Assembly (NCBI RefSeq): GCF_023922585.1 | Contig: NZ_JAMFTN010000025.1 | Span: 6,473 to 70,472, forward strand | DNA: 64,000 nucleotides | Origin: Aliidiomarina quisquiliarum | GTDB taxonomy: Bacteria > Pseudomonadota > Gammaproteobacteria > Enterobacterales > Alteromonadaceae | Direction: 5' to 3' | Shown: positions 18,156-26,956 of the stretch, one piece after another | How positions within the stretch are numbered: position 1 is the first letter of the stretch | Layout: every line of letters begins with the position of its first letter | Made by a program: the position numbers and the translations under genes | The notes under the pieces: generated by a model | Told to the model about the DNA's origin: nothing | The model's database searches: none | What the model saw: the letters and a program-made list of their open reading frames with translations, nothing else

Positions 18156-19166
18156 ATGCAAAACTTTCAGCCTACAGCCTCCGATTGGTTGCAGAAGTGG
18201 CAAAGCACCGGCACTACAGTAAGTAGCCGTGAATTACTTTATTATCGCCAATTTCCAATTCGCCCACCTTTTCGGCTTAATAAAGGCGTTTCAATGCTAA
18301 GTGGCACCCAACAAAGCCCTTGGCGTGGGCGTGGCATGGACTTTAGCGAAGTGCGTCATTACCAGGCGGGCGACGACATTCGGGCCATTGACTGGCGCGT
18401 TACTGCCCGTACTGGCAAAACCCACACTAAGCTGTTTACAGAAGAAAAAGAGCGGCCCGTGTTTGTTTGTGTGGACTATAGCGCCTCAATGCACTTTGGT
18501 AGCGAGCTGTTATTTAAAGCGGTATTTGCTGCCCATGTAGCTGCAGCAATTGCTTGGGGCACGGTGAAAGCGGGTGATCGTATTGGTGGCTTAATTTTTA
18601 ATGACCAAAGCGCCCGTGAAATTAAACCTCAAGGCAGGCAACAAGGGGTATTAAACTTTATTCAGACTTTGGTTAAGTCGTTTCCTGCGGCCGATACCAA
18701 CACAACCCATGCCAATAAAAGCCATAGCGCACCGCAAACCCTTAACCACCAATTACAACGGCTTTTGCAATTAGCGCACCCGGGTTCAGATATTTTTTTA
18801 ATCAGCGACTTTAGTCAAATGAACGAAACTAGCGTAGCTTTATTAAAAGGCTTAAAGCGGCACAGTGCTGTTATTGCCCTACATATTAGCGACCCCTTTG
18901 AACATGCTTTGCCCACCGCAGCAATAAAATTAAATGCCACCGATGGCACAGAAACAGCGCCATTACACCTCGACTCCCCTGCTTTTTTACGGGCCTACAA
19001 AGAAAAAAGCGCCGCCCTTACACAGCAACAACAGAATTGGTTTAAACAAGCAGGGCTTCCCGTGCTAGCCCTTTCTGCGGCAACCCCACTTGAACAGCAA
19101 TGGCGTTTACCAGCAACCGGCGGCTTACGCTCGGGGGCAGCGAAACATGGAGTGAGGAAAAGCTAA
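18156..19166 (+). CDS. DUF58 domain protein (MoxR operon)
   Basis: The 336-residue protein has the DUF58 signature GRGMDFSEVRHYQAGDDIR followed by IDWRVTARTGKTHTKLFTEE. After that comes a VWA-like fold with VDYSASM, which keeps the D-x-S-x-S-like metal site in the form DYSAS. DUF58 proteins always accompany MoxR ATPases and are thought to be their targets or adaptors. It lies 3 bases after moxR, and its TAA overlaps the ATG of the next gene. No membrane helix is evident, so it is probably cytoplasmic. Confidence 0.92.
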   Translation: MQNFQPTASDWLQKWQSTGTTVSSRELLYYRQFPIRPPFRLNKGVSMLSGTQQSPWRGRGMDFSEVRHYQAGDDIRAIDWRVTARTGKTHTKLFTEEKERPVFVCVDYSASMHFGSELLFKAVFAAHVAAAIAWGTVKAGDRIGGLIFNDQSAREIKPQGRQQGVLNFIQTLVKSFPAADTNTTHANKSHSAPQTLNHQLQRLLQLAHPGSDIFLISDFSQMNETSVALLKGLKRHSAVIALHISDPFEHALPTAAIKLNATDGTETAPLHLDSPAFLRAYKEKSAALTQQQQNWFKQAGLPVLALSAATPLEQQWRLPATGGLRSGAAKHGVRKS

Positions 19167-19660
19167 TGGACCCACTAGCACAACTGAACGACATTGTAGA
19201 ATTAAACCAGGTTCCTTTCTGGCCGCTTGCTTGGGGCTGGTGGCTAGTTATTGCTTTGCTACTACTAGGGTTAGTAGCCGCCATACTGGCAATTATTAGA
19301 GCAAGGAAAAAAAGCGCCCTGCTACGGGCTAGCCAGAAGTCTATCAAGCACTGTCAGTCCGTGGCCGATGTGTCGACCCAACTTAAAATTGTTGCATTAC
19401 ATTACTATTCTGCAACAAAGCCCGAAGGGGTGAATATTGAACAGCTTTCTGGGTTAGCTTGGCTGCAGTTTTTAAACCAGCAATTGCCACCTAAATACCA
19501 AGCCCTTCCCACCGATTTAAATGAAATTAGTGCGTTTATGTACTGTAAAAATAACCAACTGCAGTTTGCCAGATACCACGCCTTCGCCAAACTATGGTTA
19601 CAAAAAGCTCCTGTTGTAGCTGGCCATGCAGTATTTAACTCTGGGCAATCCTATGTTTGA
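19166..19660 (+). CDS. DUF4381 domain membrane protein
   Basis: Starting at the ATG at 19166, which overlaps the stop of the DUF58 gene (TAATG) and follows GAGG, the protein has 164 residues. It opens with MDPLAQLNDIVELNQVPFWP, the usual start of DUF4381. A single membrane helix follows (WWLVIALLLLGLVAAILAII), then a cytoplasmic part with LNQQLPPKYQALP and a final tryptophan- and lysine-containing helix. Proteins of this family occur only in MoxR/Bat operons, and their role is unknown. An upstream in-frame start at 19100 would place 22 residues inside the previous gene and is unlikely. Confidence 0.88.
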   Translation: MDPLAQLNDIVELNQVPFWPLAWGWWLVIALLLLGLVAAILAIIRARKKSALLRASQKSIKHCQSVADVSTQLKIVALHYYSATKPEGVNIEQLSGLAWLQFLNQQLPPKYQALPTDLNEISAFMYCKNNQLQFARYHAFAKLWLQKAPVVAGHAVFNSGQSYV

Positions 19661-20660
19661 GTTTGGTTTTGTGTGGGTATTAATGCTGTTGCCTTTACCC
19701 TTGCTACTGCTGCTGAGTAACCGAAAACAGCAAGCTCGGTTAACTATTCGCTTTCCCGGGGTGGCTGCTCGTTTACCTACCGCCGCTTTAAGCCATCAGT
19801 CTAGCTGGCGTAGTTTTGTTCACCGCTACTTAGTGCCAATGCTCATTTGGCTATGTGTAGTGCTTGCTGCCGCTCAACCCCGTTGGGTTGGTGAACCTAT
19901 TGCCCAGCAGAAAGAAGCTCGAGAAATTCTTATTGCCCTCGACTTGTCTGGCAGTATGCGCCAAGAAGACATGGTCATGAACGGCCAACGTGTTACTCGT
20001 TTATATGCCGCGCACCACATTCTTGGCGACTTTATTCGCCGCCGCCAAGGTGACCGCATTGGGCTTATTATTTATGCCGACACTGCCCACCTTTATGTGC
20101 CCATGACCGCAGACTTAGACACCGTTGCGCGCTTAGCTGAAGAAGCAGAAATTGGTTTAGTCGGTCAAAGTACTGCCTTAGGCGACGCTATTGGGCTTTC
20201 TATTAAGTACTTTCTCGACCGCAGTAGTAACCAAAGGGTTATTCTGATGCTCACCGACGGCATGGTTAATTCAGGTAACCTAAGTGCCGAACAAGCCTTG
20301 TTACTGGCAAAAAACAATGACGTGCGCATTCATACCATTGGCATTGGCTCTGACGAAATGATCGTACCAGGATTATTCGGTGATCGGCGCGTAAACCCTA
20401 GCCAAGAATTAAATGAAGACTTTCTCACGGAAGTAGCGGCTGTCACTGGGGGTGAATATTTTCGCGCACGCAATGTTAATGAAATGGAGCGGGTTTACCA
20501 AATTATTGATGAACTTGAGCCACTAGCCAGTGGTGAACATTATTTCCGGCCTCAAAAAAGCTTGGTGTACTGGCCTTTAGCTGCTGCCATGCTACTGGTT
20601 TTGCTACAAGCCTTTAGCCGCTGGTTGTCACTGTTAAATGGAGCGCGGAGGAAAATATGA
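19653..20660 (+). CDS. VWA-domain membrane protein (BatA-like)
   Basis: The product is 335 residues from the ATG at 19653, overlapping the previous gene by 8 bases. An N-terminal membrane helix (about residues 5-22) and a second helix near residues 55-75 precede a von Willebrand factor A domain with intact metal site ALDLSGSM and the later threonine and aspartate motifs (STALGDAIGLS, MLTDGMVNSG). A C-terminal helix (YWPLAAAMLLVLLQAF) ends the protein. This is the typical BatA layout, with the VWA domain placed in the periplasm. In Bacteroides the Bat proteins were linked to aerotolerance; in Gammaproteobacteria the function is not settled. Confidence 0.92.
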   Translation: MFEFGFVWVLMLLPLPLLLLLSNRKQQARLTIRFPGVAARLPTAALSHQSSWRSFVHRYLVPMLIWLCVVLAAAQPRWVGEPIAQQKEAREILIALDLSGSMRQEDMVMNGQRVTRLYAAHHILGDFIRRRQGDRIGLIIYADTAHLYVPMTADLDTVARLAEEAEIGLVGQSTALGDAIGLSIKYFLDRSSNQRVILMLTDGMVNSGNLSAEQALLLAKNNDVRIHTIGIGSDEMIVPGLFGDRRVNPSQELNEDFLTEVAAVTGGEYFRARNVNEMERVYQIIDELEPLASGEHYFRPQKSLVYWPLAAAMLLVLLQAFSRWLSLLNGARRKI

Positions 20661-22498
20661 TGCAAGACTTTCATTTTATGCGCCCTTGGTGGTTGCTTAC
20701 ATTATTACCCTTAGTTGCCCTAGTGCCTTTTTGGCTTTACCAATTACGCCAACCGCAACAATTAACCGCATTAATTGCACCGCACTTAGTGGCTGCGCTA
20801 GGCAGCAGTAATAATGAGAAAAGCAAACGTGTTGTTTGGATAGCAACTTTATGTTGGCTACTTGCAAGTTTGGCTGCTGCAGGCCCAAGTTGGATCAAGG
20901 TGGAGTCGCCTACCCTCAGCCTCGATCGTGGTCGCGTTATTCTAATTGACGCAAGTTTAGCTACTCGGTCGAACGATGTTCGCCCAGACCGCTTTGAACA
21001 ACTAAAGTTTAAAGCCCACGACTTACTTAACCTAATTCATGAAGGCGCTACGGGCTTAGTTGCCTATGCGGGCGACGCCTTTGTAGTTGCTCCGCTTACC
21101 AATGAGCCACAAAACATACTGCACATGCTGCCAGCATTAAGCCCAGAAATAATGCCAGAACCTGGTAGTAACCCATTGTTAGGTTTTCAACAAGCACACA
21201 AACTTCTTAACCAAGCAGGTTACCAACAGGCGGATATTTTTTGGTTAACCGGAAGCATTGAACGCGAGCAAATGGAAGACATACTGCGCTATTTTCGCCA
21301 ACAAAGCCTTGCTTATCGTGTGTCAATTATTGCCTCTGGCACTAATGAAGGCGCCCCCGTACGCACTCAGCGTGGCGAGCTACTGCGGGATCGCCAAGGC
21401 CGGTTAATTATTCCTAAGCTTTATCCTGACTATTTCGAACGTATTAGCCAGTTTACCAAGGGCAAGTTTTTTCTTGCCACCACCGATGACACTGACGTGC
21501 AAACCCTCGCTAAGCTGGCACCACAGTCGGCCAATGCTATTGAGCAGGCAAACCAAATTGGTTACGACCGTTGGCTCGACTTCGGCCCTTATTTGGCCCT
21601 GTTACTCTTGCCTCTTTTATTATTGCTAGGCTATACCAGCGGTAACCGGGTGGGGTCTTTATTTATAACGCCACTCGGGGTTTTTCTAGCGGGCATGTGG
21701 TTTTATCCCAGCCCTGCTGTAGCCCAGCCACAGGTCAAGGAAACACTCAGCCAGCGGGTGTTTCAAAATAACGAGCAGCGTTCATTGAGCCTGTATAAGC
21801 AACAGCAGTTCGATTCAGCTGCACAGCAATCTAATAACCACATGATTCGTGGTATGGCCTACTACCGCCAAGGCGACTTTGCCAAAGCAGCTGAACAATT
21901 CGAGTTTGTAAACACCGCGGAAGGACATTATAACCGGGGTAATAGTTTGGCTAAAAGTGGCCAACTGGAAGGCGCCGTCAGTGCTTATTCAACGGCTTTA
22001 GAACAACGGCCACAATGGCCCGAAGCAGAACAGAATCTTAATATAGCCAAACAACTATTAGACCAACAACAAGCACAACAGCAGCAACAAAGCGACTCTG
22101 AATCGGAATCTGCTGAAAACACCGGCAGCCAAGAGCAGCAACAAGGGCAAGGTAACGAGTCGGAGCAGCACGAGTCTAGCCAAGAGCCTTCTACTTCCGA
22201 GCAACAGCCCTCGGCAGACCAGCAAAACTCTTCAGCCTCAGAGTCAGAGCAGTCAACGGACCAACAAAAGCCCGCAACGGCAGCACAAGAGGCTACAGCT
22301 GAAGAGCAAGCGGAAGCCGATGACAGCACCACAAATGAACTTAGTGTAGCAATGCCCGAGGCGTGGGAAAACTTAACTGAGGAAGAGCAAGAAGAGTTAA
22401 CCCGCTTACTTCGACAACTGAACGACGACCCAGCTCATTTATTGCGCACCCGACTGTTACGCGAAGCCGAGCGCCGCCGTATGCGCCGTTTTAATTAG
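20657..22498 (+). CDS. BatB-BatC fusion: VWA domain plus TPR repeats
   Basis: The 613-residue protein combines two Bat proteins. An N-terminal BatB-like half has membrane helices (residues about 10-28 and 55-75), a VWA domain, and another helix near residue 305. A BatC-like half then carries TPR units (GMAYYRQGDFAKAAEQFEF; HYNRGNSLAKSGQLEGAVSA). The tail is a long Gln/Ser/Glu-rich stretch (about residues 465-560) and ends in an arginine-rich helix. The VWA metal motif reads DASLATRS instead of DxSxS, so metal binding may be weakened. Two consecutive ATG codons (20657, 20660) both fit the GGAGG site; the first overlaps the previous stop. Confidence 0.9.
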   Translation: MMQDFHFMRPWWLLTLLPLVALVPFWLYQLRQPQQLTALIAPHLVAALGSSNNEKSKRVVWIATLCWLLASLAAAGPSWIKVESPTLSLDRGRVILIDASLATRSNDVRPDRFEQLKFKAHDLLNLIHEGATGLVAYAGDAFVVAPLTNEPQNILHMLPALSPEIMPEPGSNPLLGFQQAHKLLNQAGYQQADIFWLTGSIEREQMEDILRYFRQQSLAYRVSIIASGTNEGAPVRTQRGELLRDRQGRLIIPKLYPDYFERISQFTKGKFFLATTDDTDVQTLAKLAPQSANAIEQANQIGYDRWLDFGPYLALLLLPLLLLLGYTSGNRVGSLFITPLGVFLAGMWFYPSPAVAQPQVKETLSQRVFQNNEQRSLSLYKQQQFDSAAQQSNNHMIRGMAYYRQGDFAKAAEQFEFVNTAEGHYNRGNSLAKSGQLEGAVSAYSTALEQRPQWPEAEQNLNIAKQLLDQQQAQQQQQSDSESESAENTGSQEQQQGQGNESEQHESSQEPSTSEQQPSADQQNSSASESEQSTDQQKPATAAQEATAEEQAEADDSTTNELSVAMPEAWENLTEEEQEELTRLLRQLNDDPAHLLRTRLLREAERRRMRRFN

Positions 22499-22515
22499 TT
22501 TTATAGGAATTCATT

Positions 22516-24264
22516 ATGCCCACTTGGCTTTTATCAATATTAATTTTTCTTTCTTTTTGGCTTGCCAGCCCCGTAGCTGCAAACACCCTTGAAATAGAAG
22601 TAAGTGTTGATCGTAACCCCGTTATTGTGAATGAATCGTTCAATCTTATTGTTACGGCCAACGAAGACTTACCCCGCTGGGCGTTTAATTCACAGGCTTT
22701 GCTACGCGACTTTATTGTTGGTGCCACATCAGTTGAAAGTACACGTTCAATTCAACAAGGGGTAAGCCAACAAACCACTCGCTGGTCGGTACGGCTTACC
22801 GCTTCCCGCGCGGGGAAATATACCATTCCTGCGTTTACTATCGAGGGAGTAACCACGCAGCCGCTGCAACTTGAGGTTATAGCTGCCACCACAAGTAAAG
22901 ACGGCGAACAACGACCTTTCTTTATACAAGCAGAGGTGTCGAATGAATCGCCCTATGTTCAGCAGCAAGTCACCTATAAAGTACAATTATTCTTGCAGGC
23001 TAATACCCCCCTTGATAGTGGCTCTATTACCACACCAGAAGCAGAGCATGCTGATATAGAACTTATTACCCAAAATCGTGAAAGCCAAGAAATTATAAAT
23101 GGCCAGCGCTACCGTGTAATAACTCAAGAGTATGCTATTACACCACAGCGAAGTGGCCCCTTAACCATTAAAGGCGCTTTATTTAATGGCATTTATCGTT
23201 CCGCTAACGTTGGCGGTTTTACCGGGTTCACTCGCCCCGAACAAGTTAGTTTGCGCACCTCAGATTTGCCGCTACAGGTTCAACCGAAGCCCGACAATTT
23301 TCCCGGCTCTTGGTTAGTTAGCGAGCAGGTAACAGTAGAAGAAGAATGGGACTCGGAACGCTTAGTTCTGCCCGTTGGTGAGCCAATTACTCGCACCGTT
23401 ATTATTACCGCCGAGGGCGTGCGCCCAGAACAGTTACCCGAGCTTAACCTAACCTGGCCTAGCGAACTTCGGGTTTACCCCGAGCGCCCCCAACAAGCAA
23501 GCTCTATCACCGGCGGTATGCGTATTGCCCAAGCTCGGCATACGGTGGTGCTAATACCCTCACAAACAGGCACCGTTACTTTACCTGAAGTCTCTATTCC
23601 TTGGTTTAATAGCCGCTCCAAAAGCGTTGAGTATGCTCGACTTCCGTCCCGTGAGCTCAGCTTAATTAGCCCTCCTGGTGGTTTACAATCACCTTTAGCA
23701 CAGCCGATTGAAAGTATAACCACGACAGAGCCTGATAGTGTTAAAACCCTGGCCACCGAATTGCCTGCTAGCAACTTAAACACAAGTGAGCTAAGTGCAA
23801 ACCCAAGCCGCATGAGTGAACGGTTGCTAATTGTCGTAAGTTTGCTTTGGCTTGCCACCACCGCGTGGGTTATTTGGCTGGTACAAAAATTACGCAAAGC
23901 ACAAGCCGCTAACCAAAGCGTAGTTACACAAGAGCGAGTACCCATTAAAGCAAGAGAGGCATTAAACGCCCTAAAGCGCGCCTGTAACAACAATAACAAC
24001 AAGGCAGCCATGAATGCCTTGGAAGGCTGGCAGCAAGCCCGCAGTGACGGTTTAGGTAGCTTTAAAGACTTGCGCAGCGACTTTGCCTATGACACAGAGC
24101 TAATGGCCCAGTTAGACGCCTTAGAGCGTAGTTTGTATAGTGCAGAAAAAGCTCCATGGCGCGAGGGCAAAGCCTTATGGACTGCCATTGCTCGTTTACA
24201 CACTCAGGCTTCGTCGGCTGCGAAAGCCAGCAGCCCACTAGTAAAAAGTCTCTACCCCAGTTAA
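22516..24264 (+). CDS. BatD-family protein
   Basis: The 582-residue protein has a Sec signal peptide (MPTWLLSILIFLSFWLASPV, then AAN cleavage) and a long periplasmic part of repeated beta-sandwich segments. These include VDRNPVIVNESFNLIVTANE near the start, a classical BatD motif. A C-terminal membrane helix (LLIVVSLLWLATTAWVIWLV) is followed by a basic cytoplasmic tail of about 130 residues. BatD closes the operon and is followed 12 bases later by a strong terminator. The AGGAATTC element upstream of the ATG serves as ribosome-binding site. Function of the whole operon is inferred only from homology: an envelope complex driven by MoxR. Confidence 0.9.
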   Translation: MPTWLLSILIFLSFWLASPVAANTLEIEVSVDRNPVIVNESFNLIVTANEDLPRWAFNSQALLRDFIVGATSVESTRSIQQGVSQQTTRWSVRLTASRAGKYTIPAFTIEGVTTQPLQLEVIAATTSKDGEQRPFFIQAEVSNESPYVQQQVTYKVQLFLQANTPLDSGSITTPEAEHADIELITQNRESQEIINGQRYRVITQEYAITPQRSGPLTIKGALFNGIYRSANVGGFTGFTRPEQVSLRTSDLPLQVQPKPDNFPGSWLVSEQVTVEEEWDSERLVLPVGEPITRTVIITAEGVRPEQLPELNLTWPSELRVYPERPQQASSITGGMRIAQARHTVVLIPSQTGTVTLPEVSIPWFNSRSKSVEYARLPSRELSLISPPGGLQSPLAQPIESITTTEPDSVKTLATELPASNLNTSELSANPSRMSERLLIVVSLLWLATTAWVIWLVQKLRKAQAANQSVVTQERVPIKAREALNALKRACNNNNNKAAMNALEGWQQARSDGLGSFKDLRSDFAYDTELMAQLDALERSLYSAEKAPWREGKALWTAIARLHTQASSAAKASSPLVKSLYPS

Positions 24265-24275
24265 GCAAGCTAAAA

Positions 24276-24325
24276 CAAAAAAGCCCCCGTTGTACCTTTG
24301 AAGGTTGCAACGGGGGCTTTTTTTT
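24276..24325. terminator. Strong bidirectional terminator between the Bat operon and ppiD
   Basis: A 12-bp perfect stem (aagcccccgttg 24281-24292 with caacgggggctt 24308-24319), with an A-run before and a T-run after it, separates the convergent batD and ppiD genes and can serve both. Confidence 0.92.
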
Positions 24326-24353
24326 GAGCTGCATTAAGTTAGCGTAGCAGCAC

Positions 24354-26219
24354 TTACAAGCGGCGCGATATTTCTGCTTTGGCTTTCAAGCTTTGCATTA
24401 AGCTGGTGTAAGCACGATCAGTGTAGTCATTGGCTAAACGGCTATTAAACTGTTGCGCCATTTCCGTATCTGGAATACCTGGTGTTACATCTGTCAGCTC
24501 AAGTACCGCCGCATCACCATTACTTAAAGCCACTGAAGCTACTTCTGACGCTGCATCTTTACTAAATGGCATTTTAAACAACTGCTGACGAATAGCCCCG
24601 GGTAATTCCGCGCCAAAACGTCCTGCTGCTTCAATATATTTGAAGTTAATACCAGCAATATCACCATTACGTACGCGCTCTAATAGTACCTCTGCTTCCG
24701 CCAGTGCCATTTGCTGCGCTTTTTCAGCCGTTAACGTTTGCACCACTTGGTCTTTCACATCTTCCAAGCTACGAATGTGCGCTGGCTGATAGCTTTCACT
24801 ACGCACCACCATGGAACGCTCGTCCAGCTCGACCAGCTCGCTATTTAAGCCACGCTCTTTTACGTCTGGTGAAAACGCTTGGGTTAATAGTTCCGCATGG
24901 CTAAATCTTGCTGGTGGATTAGCACGGGTTATAGTGGCACTGGTTTTCACTTCAAGACCTAAGTCTTTAGCAGCAAACTCTAGCGTGTCTGGAACTTCAA
25001 AGGTTAACCGAGCAAGCTCTTGCTGTAAGCGGAAGTATTCGGTTTCTGCCGCCACCCGAACTAGGTTTTCCCGAATATCGTCGGCCACTTCGCTAAAAGC
25101 AGTTTGCTGACGTGGTTTGAAATCCGTTAGCTGGATAATGTGAAAACCAAACTCAGAACGCACTACCCCAGAAATAGCACCTACGGTTTGTAGGGCAAAA
25201 CCCGCAGCTTCAACATCAGGATCAATCGAGCCTCGCTCAAGCACACCTAAGTTACCACCGTCTTCACCACTAAATACGTCATCGGAAGTCGATGCCGCAA
25301 GAGCTGCAAAGTCTTCACCGTTTTGCAGACGAGTTAGTACCGCTTCAGCACGCTCTTTGGCAGCATTTTCGTCGTTGCCAAATTCAAACAAAATATGAGC
25401 AATACGACGTTCTTCTTTGGTGCTATATGCTTGCGGATTGCGCTCGTAATACTCACGTACTTCAGCGTCAGTTACCGACACATTATCAAGCACGTCTTGA
25501 TAGGTTAGCTCAACATACTGCAAAGTAATTTGCTCGGCCACTTCAAAGCGTTCGGTATTATTTTCATACCATGCTTTAATTTCTGCTTCGCTCAGTTCAA
25601 CCTGGTCGGCAAATTGTTCACCTGTTACTACCGCATAACGACCGCTACGGCGTTCATTTTGTAATTGCTGGAAACGATTCACTTCCGTAGGTAAAGCAAA
25701 TTCAGAGCTAAGCGCCCCCTGCAATGCCAACATGCGAATAATTTGGTTTTCCATATAGTCAACAAACTGTGCCGAAGACATGCCTAACATCATTAACGTA
25801 CGTGTATACACGTCGTTGTTAAATTGACCGTTTACTTGAAATTCAGGCATGGTGCGAATAATGTCACGCAGCGCGTCGGCGGAAAGTTGCATGCCGAGGT
25901 CTTTGGCAAACTCAACCGCTAGTTTTTCTTCAATTAGCTCTTCAAGTGCCCCGGCCCGTAATTGCCCCATATAAGCGTCGTCGGCAGCAAGCATGTCGAA
26001 CATTTCACCAAACTGCTCTTGCATACGCGAACGCTGGTTTTGGTATGCACGGTCGAATTCAGCCCGTGATATTTCAGCCCCATTCACCTTAGCCACGTAC
26101 ACATCAGCGCTACCACCTAAATAGGCATTCACACCAGTTAGTGCAAAAGCAACGATAATTACACCTAAAATAACTTTTACTATTGGCCCTTGTGAGCCTT
26201 CACGGATCTTCTCGAGCAT
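24354..26219 (-). CDS. ppiD: Periplasmic folding chaperone PpiD (parvulin-type)
   Basis: PpiD is an inner-membrane-anchored periplasmic chaperone at the Sec translocon exit. The protein has 621 residues, against 623 in E. coli. A short cytoplasmic tail (MLEKIREGSQGPIVK) leads into one membrane helix (VILGVIIVAFALTG), followed by a SurA-like N-terminal domain. The parvulin domain (about residues 265-365) has RIAHILFEFG, GEDFAALAA, GGNLGVLERG and GFHIIQLTDF. In E. coli the parvulin domain of PpiD lacks isomerase activity, and activity cannot be judged here. The position behind lon and hupB is the conserved gammaproteobacterial order. Confidence 0.96.
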   Translation of the reverse strand: MLEKIREGSQGPIVKVILGVIIVAFALTGVNAYLGGSADVYVAKVNGAEISRAEFDRAYQNQRSRMQEQFGEMFDMLAADDAYMGQLRAGALEELIEEKLAVEFAKDLGMQLSADALRDIIRTMPEFQVNGQFNNDVYTRTLMMLGMSSAQFVDYMENQIIRMLALQGALSSEFALPTEVNRFQQLQNERRSGRYAVVTGEQFADQVELSEAEIKAWYENNTERFEVAEQITLQYVELTYQDVLDNVSVTDAEVREYYERNPQAYSTKEERRIAHILFEFGNDENAAKERAEAVLTRLQNGEDFAALAASTSDDVFSGEDGGNLGVLERGSIDPDVEAAGFALQTVGAISGVVRSEFGFHIIQLTDFKPRQQTAFSEVADDIRENLVRVAAETEYFRLQQELARLTFEVPDTLEFAAKDLGLEVKTSATITRANPPARFSHAELLTQAFSPDVKERGLNSELVELDERSMVVRSESYQPAHIRSLEDVKDQVVQTLTAEKAQQMALAEAEVLLERVRNGDIAGINFKYIEAAGRFGAELPGAIRQQLFKMPFSKDAASEVASVALSNGDAAVLELTDVTPGIPDTEMAQQFNSRLANDYTDRAYTSLMQSLKAKAEISRRL

Positions 26220-26354
26220 AAAATGTCTCTTTATGGCTAACCATTAAATAATATTAGATTTCGAGTATACCAACACATTAACGGTGCTTCACTTAGAAAT
26301 CAGGAGGCAAAAGTATACCATAGTTTTAGCTGGATACTTTCTTTAGCCTACAAC

Positions 26355-26380
26355 AACAAAGGCGCCGTAAGGCGCCTTTG
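26355..26380 (-). terminator. Rho-independent terminator of hupB
   Basis: aaaggcgcc (26358-26366) and ggcgccttt (26371-26379) form a 9-bp stem with a four-base loop 21 bases after the hupB stop. The minus-strand tail TTTGTTGTTG is only moderately T-rich. Confidence 0.7.
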
Positions 26381-26400
26381 TAACGTACCGTCGTGAAATA

Positions 26401-26673
26401 TTAGTTCACTGCGTCTTTCAGCGCTTTACCCGCTTTAAAAGCTGGAACTTTTGCAGCTGCAATTTGAATAGTTTCACCCGTTTGTGGGTTACGACCTTGA
26501 CGTGCACTACGCTCACGAACTGAGAACGTTCCGAAACCAACGAGAGCAACTTGATCATCATTTTTTAATGCTTCGGTAACTGCATTAATCATTGAATCTA
26601 GTGCACGACCGGCGGCTGCCTTAGATAGTTCTGCATCTTCTGCGATTTTGTCAATAAGCTGAGACTTGTTCAC
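26401..26673 (-). CDS. hupB: DNA-binding protein HU-beta
   Basis: HU is a small nucleoid protein that bends DNA without strict sequence preference. The 90-residue product starts [20 protein letters not shown] and contains the DNA-binding arm signature [18 protein letters not shown], followed by the conserved [14 protein letters not shown] end. The initiator is GTG (26673), with an AAGGGGA ribosome-binding site 9 bases upstream. It has its own sigma-70-type promoter and terminator and lies directly after lon, the usual location of hupB rather than hupA. Confidence 0.97.
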   Translation of the reverse strand: MNKSQLIDKIAEDAELSKAAAGRALDSMINAVTEALKNDDQVALVGFGTFSVRERSARQGRNPQTGETIQIAAAKVPAFKAGKALKDAVN

Positions 26674-26739
26674 AGTATCATCCCCTTCGATTGTTATTAT
26701 GGAGTTCTTTAGCCCACTTTTACAAATAGACTTATAAAG

Positions 26740-26768
26740 TTTATAACAAGCTTATACTTTTAGTTCAA
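26740..26768 (-). promoter_or_regulatory. Sigma-70 promoter of hupB
   Basis: TTGAAC (26763-26768), a 17-base spacer and TATAAA (26740-26745) on the minus strand, about 60 bases before the hupB start codon. Confidence 0.65.
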
Positions 26769-26880
26769 GGAACTGAGTAACTTGTTTCTAGGTATACTGA
26801 ATCCCTAAGACCCTTGTCCTGTGTGGCTTCAGATAACTTGCGATAGGCTATCACAGTACACGCCGATGAGAAGCGTTTTT

Positions 26881-26918
26881 CGCTAAAAATTAACAAATTC
26901 ATTTATTAATTTTTAGCG
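26881..26918. other. AT-rich 13-bp perfect hairpin downstream of lon
   Basis: cgctaaaaattaa (26881-26893) and ttaatttttagcg (26906-26918) are perfect inverted repeats separated by 12 bases, 38 bases after the lon stop. It may terminate lon or protect its 3' end, but the stem is AT-rich and no clean T-run follows. A short hairpin-like sequence, AGCGAAAAACGCT, overlaps its far side. Confidence 0.6.
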
Positions 26919-26956
26919 CCACCATCAGCAAAAAGAAAATTCCTTTATGTTTTCAG

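Noticed and set aside
21985-22332. Cys/Ser-rich antisense frame in the BatB-BatC gene
   Set aside because: Shadow of the Gln/Ser/Glu-rich low-complexity segment read backwards.
25292-25528. 78-residue plus-strand frame inside ppiD
   Set aside because: Lies entirely within the conserved parvulin-domain coding region of ppiD on the other strand, with no supporting features.
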